A stretch of DNA of 64,000 nt from Hyphomonas sp. CY54-11-8 (GCF_000682735.1 NZ_AWFD01000034.1:1-64000), one strand, 5' to 3'. Numbered from the stretch's first letter, positions 17,378 through 26,634 are shown. Notes: a model not told the origin generated them from the letters alone. Numbers and translations are program-made.

Positions 17378-18861
17378 CGACCGCGCCCGCCATCCAGCAA
17401 TTCACCTATGCCTTTGCGAAGGACAAAGGGATTGTTGTCTTGCCCGGGCGGGACGTGCTGACGCTCGGCATGCGGGCAGGGGCGGACCCTCTGACGCTGC
17501 TTGAGGCCCGGCGAGCGCTTGGCTCGAGTTTCGAACTGGAGCCGCTGGATCGGGATGCTTATGAGCGCACGCTGGCAGATGTGTTTGCCGCAGACGCTTT
17601 GGCCGGGGATAGCGTCAATGCTGCAGTGGATGCGCGTGGCGGTCTGGAGAGCCTGATCGACGATTTGCCGAAAGCGGCTGACTTGCTTGATGGTCAGGAC
17701 GATGCGCCCGTCATCCGCTTGATCAACGGCCTCATCCACGAGGCGATGAAGCAGCGGGCGTCCGATATTCATATCGATCCGTTCGAAGACACATTGTCCA
17801 TTCGATATCGTATCGACGGCGACCTGGTAGAGGTTCTAACCCCGCCGCGGAAACTGGCCGCGCCGATTGTGTCCCGTATCAAGGTCATGTCGCGGCTGGA
17901 CATTGCGGAGAAGCGCCTGCCTCAGGACGGCCGGATTTCGCTGTCCGCGGGCGGCAAGTCCATTGATGTGCGTGTCGCGACACTGCCCACGCGTTATGGC
18001 GAGCGTGTCGTTCTTCGACTGCTCGATACAAAAAATGCTCTGCTGAATCTCAGAGACCTCGGCATGGACGAGGACACTTATCAGCGTTTCACCGAAGCTC
18101 TCAGTCAGCCCAATGGTGTGATTCTGGTTACAGGGCCTGTCGGGTCCGGAAAAACCACGACGCTCTATTCCGCACTTTCGCGCCTGAATACGGGCCGCGA
18201 CAATATCATGACGCTGGAAGATCCGGTCGAATACGGCCTGCCGGGCATCAGCCAGACGCAGATGGATCACAAGGTCGGCCTCAACTTTGCGGCCACCTTG
18301 CGATCGATCCTGCGTCAGGATCCCAATGTCGTCATGGTCGGTGAGATCCGGGACTCGGAAACAGCCGAAGTGGCTTTCGAATTCGCTTCAACCGGCCGGC
18401 TTGCGCTCTCTACGTTGCATACCAACTCGGCCTCCGGTGCGATTACGCGCCTTCGCGATATGGGCGTGGAAGACTATCTTCTGTCTTCAACACTGCGCGC
18501 GATCATGGCGCAGCGCCTTGTTCGGAAACTTTGTCCGGTTTGCAAGACTGCGCGAAATGCGACGCACGCCGAGTGTGAAGCGCTTGGCCTTTCTGGCGAT
18601 GCTGAGCTGACGGTCTATGACCCGCAAGGCTGTATCTCCTGCGGCCAAACCGGTTTCACAGGACGTCTGGGCGTTTATGAGCTGCTCGTGGCGGATCGTA
18701 GTATCCGCAACATGCTGGGGGATGGTGCGTCTGAAGATGCGATCGATCAGGTGGCATTCGCGGACCATGACCGTCTGCTGGACAATGCGCGCCGATATGT
18801 GATCTCGGGGGAGACCAGTGTTGCGGAAGTTCTGCGCGCCTGCCGCAAAGGAGGTCAGTAA
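17374..18861 (+). CDS. gspE: Type II secretion ATPase GspE
   Basis: 495 residues. N2E/CTE layout with Walker A GPVGSGKTTT, Asp box (TLEDPVEY), Walker B (NVVMVGEIRD), His box (LSTLHTNSA) and a tetracysteine zinc site (CPVC ... CISC) near residues 389-430. It powers pseudopilus assembly from the cytoplasm. Its N-terminal domain is shorter than in the E. coli and Vibrio proteins. The stop overlaps the gspF start. Confidence 0.95.
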   Translation: MTTAPAIQQFTYAFAKDKGIVVLPGRDVLTLGMRAGADPLTLLEARRALGSSFELEPLDRDAYERTLADVFAADALAGDSVNAAVDARGGLESLIDDLPKAADLLDGQDDAPVIRLINGLIHEAMKQRASDIHIDPFEDTLSIRYRIDGDLVEVLTPPRKLAAPIVSRIKVMSRLDIAEKRLPQDGRISLSAGGKSIDVRVATLPTRYGERVVLRLLDTKNALLNLRDLGMDEDTYQRFTEALSQPNGVILVTGPVGSGKTTTLYSALSRLNTGRDNIMTLEDPVEYGLPGISQTQMDHKVGLNFAATLRSILRQDPNVVMVGEIRDSETAEVAFEFASTGRLALSTLHTNSASGAITRLRDMGVEDYLLSSTLRAIMAQRLVRKLCPVCKTARNATHAECEALGLSGDAELTVYDPQGCISCGQTGFTGRLGVYELLVADRSIRNMLGDGASEDAIDQVAFADHDRLLDNARRYVISGETSVAEVLRACRKGGQ

Positions 18862-20069
18862 TGGCCGCCTTCGAATATGTTGCACTTGATGCCGAAGGAA
18901 AACGCCGATCAGGCATAATCTCCGCAGACAGTGCGCGGTCAGCCCGCAAGGAACTGCGACTGCGTGACTTGATGGTCTTGAATGTGGACCCCGTCGCGGA
19001 AAAGCAGTCCAAGACTGTCGTTCGCCGTGGCCGGCTCAGCGACAAGCAACGCGTGCTTCTAGTCCGGCAATTGTCTGTGTTGCTCAAGTCCGGTCTGGCT
19101 GTGGAACAGGCGCTTGGTGCATGTGCAGGCAACGAAAACCCTGTCAGCGTACAAAAGGCTGTCCACACGGTTCGTGCGGATGTCGTTGAGGGCGCTCGAT
19201 TGTCAGAAGCCATGGCGTTAGTGCCGGATGCGTTCCCCCCACTCGTCCGTGCTGTTACAGCGGCAGGTGAGATGTCTGGCCAATTAGGCGAGATCATGGA
19301 GCGCCTCGCGACCTATCTGGAGCGCAGCTATCAGCTGCGCCAGAAAGTCCGCGCCGCGCTGATTTATCCCGCGCTTCTGACCGTCATGGCAATGGGCATG
19401 GTCATTGCGCTCATGGTGGTCGTGGTTCCGCGGCTCGTGGAACAGTTCGATTTGTTCGACGCTCAGCTGCCGCTCCTGACGCGAATTGTGATCGGCCTAT
19501 CCAATGGTGTGCGGGAATACGGATTGATCATCCTGTTAGTTCTTGCTGCGCTCGTGTTCCTGGGCGCGCGCCTCCTGCGCCAGCCCGCCATGCGGCGCAG
19601 TCTGGACAGGTTTGTTCTCCGACTGCCCTTGATTGGTTCTCAGACACGTACGGTTGCCGCTGCACGCTTCGCCCGCGTCTTCGCAACCTTGTCGGCTTCT
19701 GGTGCAACAATTCTGGAGGCGCTTGAAGGAGCAAAGGGCGCCGCCAATAACACGGTCATCGCTGATGCGACGGACTTCATCGCTGAAAGAGTTCGTGAGG
19801 GCGGATCCTTATCCAGCGCCTTGTCTGCTACGGGAGTTTTTCCGCCGATGATGGTGCATATGGTCACCAGCGGTGAAGCGGGCCGCGATGTTTCCGGCAT
19901 GATGAACCGGGCCGCAGACTTTCTCGATACAGAGTTCGAAACGGGATCCGCCGCGCTGCTGGCGCTGGCAGAACCACTTATTATCGTGCTGATGGGGGGT
20001 ATCGTCGGGCTGATCGTGATGTCGATCATGCTACCGATCCTCCAGCTCAACACGCTCGCCATGTCATAG
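18861..20069 (+). CDS. gspF: Type II secretion inner-membrane platform protein GspF
   Basis: 402 residues with two repeated cytoplasmic helical domains (about 60-165 and 260-370) and three membrane helices (about 168-195, 215-238, 370-395), the standard GspF/PilC layout. It starts MAAFEYVALDAEGKRRSGII, a common GspF opening. It connects the ATPase to the pseudopilus. It sits one base after gspE in the operon order. Confidence 0.95.
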   Translation: MAAFEYVALDAEGKRRSGIISADSARSARKELRLRDLMVLNVDPVAEKQSKTVVRRGRLSDKQRVLLVRQLSVLLKSGLAVEQALGACAGNENPVSVQKAVHTVRADVVEGARLSEAMALVPDAFPPLVRAVTAAGEMSGQLGEIMERLATYLERSYQLRQKVRAALIYPALLTVMAMGMVIALMVVVVPRLVEQFDLFDAQLPLLTRIVIGLSNGVREYGLIILLVLAALVFLGARLLRQPAMRRSLDRFVLRLPLIGSQTRTVAAARFARVFATLSASGATILEALEGAKGAANNTVIADATDFIAERVREGGSLSSALSATGVFPPMMVHMVTSGEAGRDVSGMMNRAADFLDTEFETGSAALLALAEPLIIVLMGGIVGLIVMSIMLPILQLNTLAMS

Positions 20070-20080
20070 GAGACACATTC

Positions 20081-20527
20081 ATGAAACCAATCAGGAAGAT
20101 TGCCAGACCCCGCCGCCCCAAGGATGCCGGCTTTTCCCTGGTGGAGCTTATGGTGGTTATCTTCATCATGGGCCTGCTTGCGACCCTGGTGATCATCAAC
20201 GTCGCGCCCGTGGGCGAACAGTCACGCGTCGGCAAGGTCCGTGCGGACATCGCCGCATTTGAAAGTGCGCTCGAAATGTACAGCCTCGACATGTATTCCT
20301 ATCCGAATGCGGAGGCCGGTCTTGCGGCACTCAAGAAACCGCCGGCGGGTGCGGACATCGCGACATACCGGCCGGGTGGATACGTCAAGCGGTTGCGTGA
20401 TGATCCCTGGGGGAACCCATATCAATACGATGTCCCGGGACAGCGTTCGGGTGGAGCCTACGACGTCTATTCGTCCGGACCGGACGGCAAGGCGGGCACG
20501 GCGGACGATATCGGCAACTGGGAATAG
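20081..20527 (+). CDS. gspG: Major pseudopilin GspG
   Basis: 148 residues. A 17-residue basic prepilin leader ends at Gly, followed by FSLVELMVV with Glu at +5. The C-terminal calcium-binding loop (GPDGKAGTADDIGNW) and the conserved WGNPYQY segment identify GspG. It is processed by GspO and polymerises into the pseudopilus. It has its own SD-like GGAGAC 11 bp after gspF. Confidence 0.95.
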   Translation: MKPIRKIARPRRPKDAGFSLVELMVVIFIMGLLATLVIINVAPVGEQSRVGKVRADIAAFESALEMYSLDMYSYPNAEAGLAALKKPPAGADIATYRPGGYVKRLRDDPWGNPYQYDVPGQRSGGAYDVYSSGPDGKAGTADDIGNWE

Positions 20528-20535
20528 GCGGTCTT

Positions 20536-20988
20536 TTGTACAGTATCACGCATCGGGATAGCGGCTTCTCCCTCGTGGAGATCATGGTCGCCCTGTTCAT
20601 CATGGCGCTTGCGAGCGCCATGGTGGTGATGGTGATGCCATCACGGCCTGATGCTTTGGATGCTGAAGCTGATCAATTCGACAAGCTGATGACCCGCACG
20701 CTCGATCAGGCCATCAGCCGGGGGCAGGCGCAGGGCATTCGCATCGAGGAGAATGCCTACACGGTTTATACGCGTATCAATGGCCGCTGGGTGCCGGTGG
20801 AAGCATCGAGCCGTCGCGCGTCCGGAGGCGTGACCATCAGTATGCAGGGTAAATCAAACGCGAAATCAGATGAAGCACTTCCCCAGATTGTCATGGATGC
20901 TTCCGGTATCGTGTCCGGCCCCGATGTGCGTTTTTCCAAAGGTGTCCGGACCCGCGACTTCGAACTGCCGTGGCAGCCAAGCCGATGA
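20536..20988 (+). CDS. gspH: Minor pseudopilin GspH
   Basis: 150 residues. A 10-residue leader ends DSG, then FSLVEIMVALF with Glu at +5. The only plausible start is TTG at 20536, with AGGCGG five bases before it; no in-frame ATG or GTG precedes the cleavage motif. The rare start may keep this minor pseudopilin at low level. The stop overlaps gspI (ATGA). Confidence 0.88.
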   Translation: MYSITHRDSGFSLVEIMVALFIMALASAMVVMVMPSRPDALDAEADQFDKLMTRTLDQAISRGQAQGIRIEENAYTVYTRINGRWVPVEASSRRASGGVTISMQGKSNAKSDEALPQIVMDASGIVSGPDVRFSKGVRTRDFELPWQPSR

Positions 20989-21347
20989 CAGATCGTGGTT
21001 TCACCCTGGCTGAAGTTCTTGTGGCGCTGGTTGTGTTTTCCATCGCTGCCATCGGACTCGCCCATCTGGTTACGGAAACAACTGCCAATGCCGGGCATAC
21101 GCGAAGTTTGTCGCTGGCCCGCATTGAAGCGGACAACCGATTGGTTGAGGCCGTCTCTGACCCGGCCGTGCTCCGGGCCGGGTCTGGATCAGGAGAGAGC
21201 ATCCAGCGTGGCCAGTCATTTGACTGGGTGCGGGAAATCGAGATCCGTGACGAAAACGGTCTCGCCGGAATTCGTGTGACTGTCTCAGACGCGGCGACGG
21301 GTCAGCGACTCGCAATGCGGGAAACGTTGGTACAGGTGAGACCATGA
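20985..21347 (+). CDS. gspI: Minor pseudopilin GspI
   Basis: 120 residues. Short leader MTDRG then FTLAEVLVALVVF with Glu at +5. ATG 20985 forms an ATGA overlap with gspH and gives a normal leader; a GTG five codons upstream is also in frame but less likely. With GspJ and GspK it forms the pseudopilus tip. ATGA overlap with gspJ. Confidence 0.9.
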   Translation: MTDRGFTLAEVLVALVVFSIAAIGLAHLVTETTANAGHTRSLSLARIEADNRLVEAVSDPAVLRAGSGSGESIQRGQSFDWVREIEIRDENGLAGIRVTVSDAATGQRLAMRETLVQVRP

Positions 21348-21910
21348 AGCACGATGCGGGTTTCACCCTTATCGAGATGCTGGTGGCTCTGGCGCTGACC
21401 TCGATGATTGCCGTTGCAGGATCAACTCTGCTGATCGGAACGGTGAGGGCATCTGACAGGCTCGGGAAAACGACAGAAAGCGTCAGCGAAATTGAACTGA
21501 CCCACACGCTGATGCGGGACGATTTTGCAAACATCCGGATGCTGTACGGAGATGCTGGTCAGCCCGACTATACGTCCTCGCCGTTCGTCGCCTTTGTGCG
21601 TGACGGCTGGAGCCATCCGGTTCCAGATGACAATCGCGCGTCATTGCTGGCGGTCGAATATCAGTTCCGGGACGGTACGCTGACGCGGCGCGCCTGGCTC
21701 CGCCCAGATCCGGCCGCTGATACACCTCATGCGGATCGCGTGCTTGCCACGGGATTGTCCCGCATGACAGCGCGATATTTCGATGGCCGGGAATGGGTGC
21801 CTGAATGGAATGCGGGCGAAAAGGATATGCCAGCGGCCATTGAATTGACCTTTGAATACTCGGACACGGATGCGTTGACCGAACTCTTCCTGATCGGGGG
21901 AGGTGGCTGA
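21344..21910 (+). CDS. gspJ: Minor pseudopilin GspJ
   Basis: 188 residues. Leader MKHDAG, then FTLIEMLVALALTSM with Glu at +5, followed by a beta-rich GspJ domain (LMRDDFANI, a common GspJ motif). It is part of the I-J-K tip complex. It overlaps both flanking genes. Confidence 0.9.
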   Translation: MKHDAGFTLIEMLVALALTSMIAVAGSTLLIGTVRASDRLGKTTESVSEIELTHTLMRDDFANIRMLYGDAGQPDYTSSPFVAFVRDGWSHPVPDDNRASLLAVEYQFRDGTLTRRAWLRPDPAADTPHADRVLATGLSRMTARYFDGREWVPEWNAGEKDMPAAIELTFEYSDTDALTELFLIGGGG

Positions 21911-22887
21911 TGCGCAAGATCGACAAGGAGAAGGGAGCAAGCCTCCTGTCAGTCCTCGTAATCGTCATGTTGATGTCTGTGGCTGCGATTGCCGCGACCG
22001 ACGCGCTTGCCCGGTCTGTCCTCATCATCAAGTCTTCTTCCGCGAGGGCGGAGATATTCTGGACGGCTCGTGGCGCCGCGGATGCGGCTGCGACTTACCT
22101 CACAAAAGCATTGGAGATGAATGAGGGTGCCCTGAACAGTGAGTCTGAATTGTTCGCTCAAACTATCACCCTTCCGGCTGGAAATGGTGTGGTCGTGGTT
22201 CAGGCGAGGGAAGCCTCCAATTGCTTCAATCTGAATGCGCTCTTCAATAGCGCGGGTGATGGTGAAGTCAGCGACGCATCGCTTCAGGCGTATGATGACT
22301 TGCTTGTCGCGGCTGAGTTTGACGACGCAGAGGCAGAATCTCTGGCCCAGAAACTGGCCGACTGGATCGATTCCGACTATTCCACCCGTACCTATGGCGC
22401 AGAAGATGGATACTACGCATCTCAGGCCGAATCTTATCGCGCCGCCAACACAAAACTGCGAAGCGTCAGCGAGCTCAAAGCCATAGCAGGATATGATCCG
22501 GAAGTTTTCGCAAGGATTGAACACCTCGTTTGCCTGCGTCCGGAACAGGAGCAATCCGTACTCAACATAAATACATTGAGCCTTGAACAGGCGCCGCTTC
22601 TTGTTGCGCTATATTCGCAAGAATTATCCCTCGATGATGCCCGAGCATTGATTGACTCCCGTCCTGCCGGCGGGTGGTTGAGCAAAGAGGGCTTTATTCA
22701 GCAGGACGCTGTCATGAAGATTGCACCAGACGCCCGAAATGACATGGTGCTCGCGCTTGCGTCGGACTATTTGTCAGCGGACATCAACATCGGGACGGGC
22801 GATCTGATCACGAATTACCAGGCACTTTACCGGCGGTCGGAAACCGGAAACGTGGCCCTGGTTTCAATGGTGCGGAGGGAATTCTAA
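21910..22887 (+). CDS. gspK: Minor pseudopilin GspK (tip subunit)
   Basis: 325 residues. The leader ends KEKG, then ASLLSVLVIVMLMSVAAI without Glu at +5, as is normal for GspK, which caps the pseudopilus. A large alpha-helical domain follows, with the conserved CFNLNALF (after about residue 90), LADWIDSD and KLRSVSEL motifs. It overlaps gspJ and gspL by one base each. Confidence 0.92.
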   Translation: MRKIDKEKGASLLSVLVIVMLMSVAAIAATDALARSVLIIKSSSARAEIFWTARGAADAAATYLTKALEMNEGALNSESELFAQTITLPAGNGVVVVQAREASNCFNLNALFNSAGDGEVSDASLQAYDDLLVAAEFDDAEAESLAQKLADWIDSDYSTRTYGAEDGYYASQAESYRAANTKLRSVSELKAIAGYDPEVFARIEHLVCLRPEQEQSVLNINTLSLEQAPLLVALYSQELSLDDARALIDSRPAGGWLSKEGFIQQDAVMKIAPDARNDMVLALASDYLSADINIGTGDLITNYQALYRRSETGNVALVSMVRREF

Positions 22888-23990
22888 TGGCGCGCCATCT
22901 CATCGCTCTTCTTCCTGCGAATGGTCAGCCATGGCGGTTCGCGGTCATTACTGCCGGCGCGGTGACCTTGTTGTCGCCACAGGAGACAGCCGCAAGTTCT
23001 GACGAGGTGACGGTAATTGTGCCGGCAACGGAGGTAGCAATTTCCACAGTGCGCCTGGTGGGCGCCCGTAAGGCTGATTGGTTGCGGACGGCACGTTTTG
23101 CGGTCGAAGACGATATAGCCGTGCCAGTCGAGGGACTGCATGTTGCGATCGACCAGCACCGGAATTCCACCGGAAAAGGCACGGTGTGCATGGTGGCGCG
23201 ACCGGTCATGGAAGACTGGATGCGCCGTCTGTCAGAGGCGGGACTGGAGGATGCCCGTCTCGTACCCGATGTCACCTTGCTCAAGGCCGGATCGGCGCCT
23301 TTGGAAATTGGTGATCGCATCCTCGTTGCTGGAGAGGACAAGCCGTTCGCGATTGATAAATCCCTACCGTCGGAGCTCGTCTCCGCGCTGATGCAGCGCG
23401 CTGGGGCAGAGCCAGAGCATGCTGACGATGCGTTGCTTGCACTCGCGCGTCGGTTTGCGGCAGGTAATGCTGGCATCGACCTGAGACAGGCTGACTTCGC
23501 ACGCAAAGCCGAATTGCCGATAGACCTGAAACGTTTCCGTCTCCTGGCCGGTCTCGCTGCAGCTTGTGCCTTGGCGTGGGGCGTCTACACGTTTGCCAGC
23601 ATTCGTTCCATGAACCAACTGGAAGCCGTGCTGGATCGTCAGACGCGGGCAAGCTTCACTGCCCTGTACCCGGGAGAGCCGGTGCCGTCGAACATACTTG
23701 CTGCGGTCCGCGAGCGCTCCAGTGGCACCCAAAGGCCTGCTGCAGGGTTCAGGAAAATGGCAAGTGTGCTCTATGCAGCGCTGGCAGATGAGGAAGGTGT
23801 TCGCCTCTCCAGCCTTCGCTACGATGCCGATGCAGGACAGTTGCAGGCGAAACTTGTCTACAGCGCCTTTGGCGATGACGAGACACTCAAGAATGCAATT
23901 GAGGCTGGCGGTCTGTCTGTCCGGCTTGGAGATGCGCGGGTGGAAGACGGCCGAGTCGTTGGCGACATGATACTGGAGCTGGCATCATGA
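22887..23990 (+). CDS. gspL: Type II secretion platform protein GspL
   Basis: 367 residues. A cytoplasmic actin-like domain (about 1-205), a single membrane helix (about 212-232, RLLAGLAAACALAWGVYTF) and a periplasmic ferredoxin-like domain. It recruits GspE to the membrane and pairs with GspM. Sequence similarity to GspL is low in the N-terminal part, but position, size and topology agree. ATGA overlap with gspM. Confidence 0.88.
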   Translation: MARHLIALLPANGQPWRFAVITAGAVTLLSPQETAASSDEVTVIVPATEVAISTVRLVGARKADWLRTARFAVEDDIAVPVEGLHVAIDQHRNSTGKGTVCMVARPVMEDWMRRLSEAGLEDARLVPDVTLLKAGSAPLEIGDRILVAGEDKPFAIDKSLPSELVSALMQRAGAEPEHADDALLALARRFAAGNAGIDLRQADFARKAELPIDLKRFRLLAGLAAACALAWGVYTFASIRSMNQLEAVLDRQTRASFTALYPGEPVPSNILAAVRERSSGTQRPAAGFRKMASVLYAALADEEGVRLSSLRYDADAGQLQAKLVYSAFGDDETLKNAIEAGGLSVRLGDARVEDGRVVGDMILELAS

Positions 23991-24460
23991 CGGAGTACTG
24001 GTCCACACGTTCTGTGCGTGAGCGCCTGCTGATTGTTCTTGCTGGATTGCTTGTTGCGGTCCTGCTCGCCAATCTGCTTGTCGTGCAGCCATTGCGCGCC
24101 GCGAAAGAAAGTGCGGCGGCATCGCTCGCCTTAGCCTCCAGAACACTTGATGCGGTAACCGCAGCCCGGCCGGTTGCCAATGCTGGAACGGCATCCGGGG
24201 TGTCTGCTGTTGAAGGGCAGGATCTGCGTTCAAGGCTGGTCGAACTTGCCGCTCAGCGAGGCATATCGGTTTCCCGGCTCCAAACGAGCGAACGCGGCGC
24301 CATCATAATTCAGTTCGACCAGGTGTCGGTGCAGCCCTTGTTTGCCTGGCTGGAAGCCGCCGAACGTGAACTGGGGGCTGAACCGGCTCAGGCATCTGTA
24401 TTTGCTGATACGGCCGGCACAGTTCGCGCCAGTTTCGAATTCCGAGGAGGCGCGTTGTGA
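23987..24460 (+). CDS. gspM: Type II secretion platform protein GspM
   Basis: 157 residues. A short cytoplasmic start (WSTRSVRERLL), a membrane helix (about 13-33) and a periplasmic ferredoxin-like domain ending ASFEFRGG. It partners GspL. Strong SD GAGGAGG near its 3' end serves gspN. Confidence 0.9.
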   Translation: MTEYWSTRSVRERLLIVLAGLLVAVLLANLLVVQPLRAAKESAAASLALASRTLDAVTAARPVANAGTASGVSAVEGQDLRSRLVELAAQRGISVSRLQTSERGAIIIQFDQVSVQPLFAWLEAAERELGAEPAQASVFADTAGTVRASFEFRGGAL

Positions 24461-25200
24461 TGCGGAAATCGTTGCTTCTCATCGTATTCGCCGGCGTTTT
24501 TGTCGTTACCTTGATCGCCAGCGCGCCCCTGTCGTTCGTCCTGAAGCGGACGGGTATCGTGGAGCAGGGCGTTTCCTGGCAGCAAGCACGCGGTACCGTG
24601 TGGCACGGTCAGGTCACGGGGCTGGCTGTGCACGGCGATGCTGTGGGCGCGGTTCAGGGTGATTTCAGTCTCATGCGAATGATCCGAGGGCAGCCGGGTC
24701 ACCTTCTCCGCTGGAGCGGTCCCTCCGGACAGGGCTCCGCACTCGCAGCGCTATCGGGTGACCAAATTCTGATCCGGCAAGGACGTGCAATGGTCATGTT
24801 CGATGCGGCGCGCATCTCTTCTCTGTTTCCGGCGCAGGAAGTTTCACTGCGCCTGTCAAATATGTCGATCGAAGCGACGGCGGATGGCTGCCGGACCGCG
24901 AGCGGTAAAGTAAATACGGATGCGCTGTCCAGAATTTCTGCCGTTTACGGAGCGAACTGGCCCGATCTTGACGGAGTGCTGTCCTGCGCGGATGGAGATC
25001 TGGTCGTCTCGGTCGAGGGCCGCGCAGCAGACGGAACTCGCATCTCAGCGAGATCTTCCCTGCAGGGCAACGGCCGGTTGGAGCTTTGGGACGTGCCCGA
25101 GAATCAGACGAATGCTCTTCTGCTTGCCGGTTTCACCAACGAGGCGGGCCGGTTTGTCTACATGCAGCAATTGTCGAGCGGGGAAACGTCCAGTGAATAA
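24457..25200 (+). CDS. gspN: Type II secretion protein GspN
   Basis: 247 residues. An N-terminal membrane anchor (about 5-25) and a periplasmic domain with the GTVWHGQVTGL motif typical of GspN. Its role is non-essential or poorly defined in known systems. Either GTG 24457 or ATG 24460 could be the start; GAGGAGG lies 6 or 9 nt before them. It overlaps gspM and the next gene. Confidence 0.85.
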   Translation: MMRKSLLLIVFAGVFVVTLIASAPLSFVLKRTGIVEQGVSWQQARGTVWHGQVTGLAVHGDAVGAVQGDFSLMRMIRGQPGHLLRWSGPSGQGSALAALSGDQILIRQGRAMVMFDAARISSLFPAQEVSLRLSNMSIEATADGCRTASGKVNTDALSRISAVYGANWPDLDGVLSCADGDLVVSVEGRAADGTRISARSSLQGNGRLELWDVPENQTNALLLAGFTNEAGRFVYMQQLSSGETSSE

Positions 25201-25660
25201 GACCCTCCTTCTTTCCGGGTTCGTGTTTCTTGGCGCCTGTGCCTCGTCGGGTACTGCGCAGGTACCGGATACACCTGCGGCTGCACCTGAAGCGGCTGTG
25301 ACCTCATTGCCAGCCCAGACTCTGGAGCCCGGTACGTGCGGTCTGTTCCTGTGGTCGCGTGACGAACCCCGGCACTTCGTTCTGTTCTATCCGGCGGGGG
25401 ATCCCACGGCTGAAGCAATCGTCGATGGCCGCCGGCAAACGCTGAATGTCGATTCGCAGGATGGCGATGTTTTTGGACAATTTCTGACCCGGATGGCGTT
25501 TAGCAGGCCGGATGGCAATCCGGTCATGTTGACCCTGACCCCCGGAGAAGAGATCGAAGGCGGGCGCCGCGTGCCGCTGGCGCGAATGATTTATAACAAT
25601 GCGGATGGATGGGAAATCATAACACCGCTTACAGGATTGACTGCTTGCCAGCCTGAGTGA
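25193..25660 (+). CDS. Small lipoprotein of unknown function ending the type II secretion operon
   Basis: 155 residues. The GTG start at 25193 overlaps the gspN stop and gives MNKTLLLSGFVFLGAC, with a perfect LGAC lipobox (Cys16). After an Ala/Pro linker comes a compact beta-rich domain with two cysteines (TCGLFLWSRDEPRHF ... LTACQPE), probably a disulfide. I do not recognise the family. Its place as the last operon gene, and the absence of another pilotin-like gene, make it a candidate accessory or pilotin for the secretin, but that is inference only. The frame is also open upstream inside gspN, which I take as chance. Confidence 0.75.
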   Translation: MNKTLLLSGFVFLGACASSGTAQVPDTPAAAPEAAVTSLPAQTLEPGTCGLFLWSRDEPRHFVLFYPAGDPTAEAIVDGRRQTLNVDSQDGDVFGQFLTRMAFSRPDGNPVMLTLTPGEEIEGGRRVPLARMIYNNADGWEIITPLTGLTACQPE

Positions 25661-25719
25661 CATCCTGTTTTCTGTAATAACTACTACAATACACAAATAA
25701 TCCATTATATTGGATCGTA

Positions 25720-25752
25720 TTGACACATAAGCGTCACAATGCGTAATGTGAC
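25720..25752 (+). promoter_or_regulatory. Candidate promoter with GTCACA-N8-TGTGAC palindrome
   Basis: TTGACA (25720-25725) and TAATGT (25744-25749, 18-bp spacer) resemble a sigma-70 promoter. The inverted repeat GTCACA (25733-25738) / TGTGAC (25747-25752) overlaps the -10. Transcription would begin at about 25756, at or next to the likely ATG 25757 of the CAP gene, giving a leaderless mRNA. Confidence 0.4.
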
Positions 25753-25756
25753 GGTT

Positions 25757-26581
25757 ATGTTACATCGTGCCTCCAAAATTCTGTCCGTTTCGGCGCTGGC
25801 CTTTGCGGCCCTGAGCGGTCCTTCCTTCGCAGAAGCAAATTCTGCCTGCGACCTTTCCAATGGGTACGCCATCACACCGACGGCATTCCAGCAGGAGGCG
25901 AATGCCTGCCTGAAGGACATCAGCGGCGTCGAGGCTGATGCCGTGATGGCGGATCAGCTGTTCCGTCTGGCGGGCGAACAACGTGCCAGTCAGGGCGAGT
26001 CTGAGCTGCGGATGCTCAGCTCCCTGAGCGAAGCGGCCCGGCTGCACGCCTACGATATGGCGGTGCGGGGGTATGCGTCTCACGAAGACCTGGAAGGCCG
26101 CACCCACCTTGACCGGGTCCGCATGATGGAGCGCAGCGCTCTGATCGGTTCATTCGGTGCAAACATCGTCATCGTGAAAGCGGGTGCTTCTCCCGAAGAT
26201 GTCCAGAAGGTCATCATGGCGGATGAGGCCAATGCTGCAAACGTGGAGCGGGATGAGTTCGACCACATGGGTGTCGCTGCTGTCGAGGCAAACGGTGTGC
26301 TCTACGTCGTGCAGCTCTTCGCTCGCGTCGATGGACAGCTCAACACGCCAGTCCCACTCGTCGCTGCGCCGCGCACAAATCTGGCTGCGAATTATAATGA
26401 TCAGTTCGAACCGGTGGGCTGGTCCGTGGTCTCGGCCACTGGTGAAACCCTGATGCGCGGCATCGGCAGCAAAATGCCTGCTTCGGTGCCTGAGATTTCC
26501 GAAGGGTTCATCCAGATGGACGTGGAAAGCAATAACAGTATCTATACGCTGAGAGGCCCTGCCATCTCCTCATCGCTCTGA
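25757..26581 (+). CDS. Secreted CAP/SCP-domain protein
   Basis: 274 residues. Signal peptide (MLHRASKILSVSALAFAALSGPSFAEA) then a CAP (cysteine-rich secretory protein-like) domain with conserved ASQGESELRML, AARLHAYDMA and HEDLEGRTHLDRVR segments, and FDHMGVAAVEANGVLYVVQLFA at its end. The C-terminal part (about 205-274) is an extra beta domain. An ATG six codons upstream (25739) is possible but lies inside a palindrome and likely promoter. It sits between the gsp operon and gspO, so it may be a secretion substrate. Confidence 0.82.
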   Translation: MLHRASKILSVSALAFAALSGPSFAEANSACDLSNGYAITPTAFQQEANACLKDISGVEADAVMADQLFRLAGEQRASQGESELRMLSSLSEAARLHAYDMAVRGYASHEDLEGRTHLDRVRMMERSALIGSFGANIVIVKAGASPEDVQKVIMADEANAANVERDEFDHMGVAAVEANGVLYVVQLFARVDGQLNTPVPLVAAPRTNLAANYNDQFEPVGWSVVSATGETLMRGIGSKMPASVPEISEGFIQMDVESNNSIYTLRGPAISSSL

Positions 26582-26607
26582 GGTAAGTCTCTAGACATAT
26601 TCCAATT

Positions 26608-26634
26608 CGCCCGGGCCCTGTGCCCGGGCGTTTT
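26608..26634 (+). terminator. Rho-independent terminator after the CAP gene
   Basis: CGCCCGGGC (26608-26616) and GCCCGGGCG (26622-26630) form a 9-bp stem with a 5-nt loop, followed by TTTTCGTTT. It means gspO needs its own promoter or readthrough. Confidence 0.88.

Noticed and set aside
24920-25192. N-terminal extension of the small lipoprotein into gspN
   Set aside because: It would give a 246-residue protein with the lipoprotein signal in the middle; the GTG at 25193 places the signal correctly at the start.
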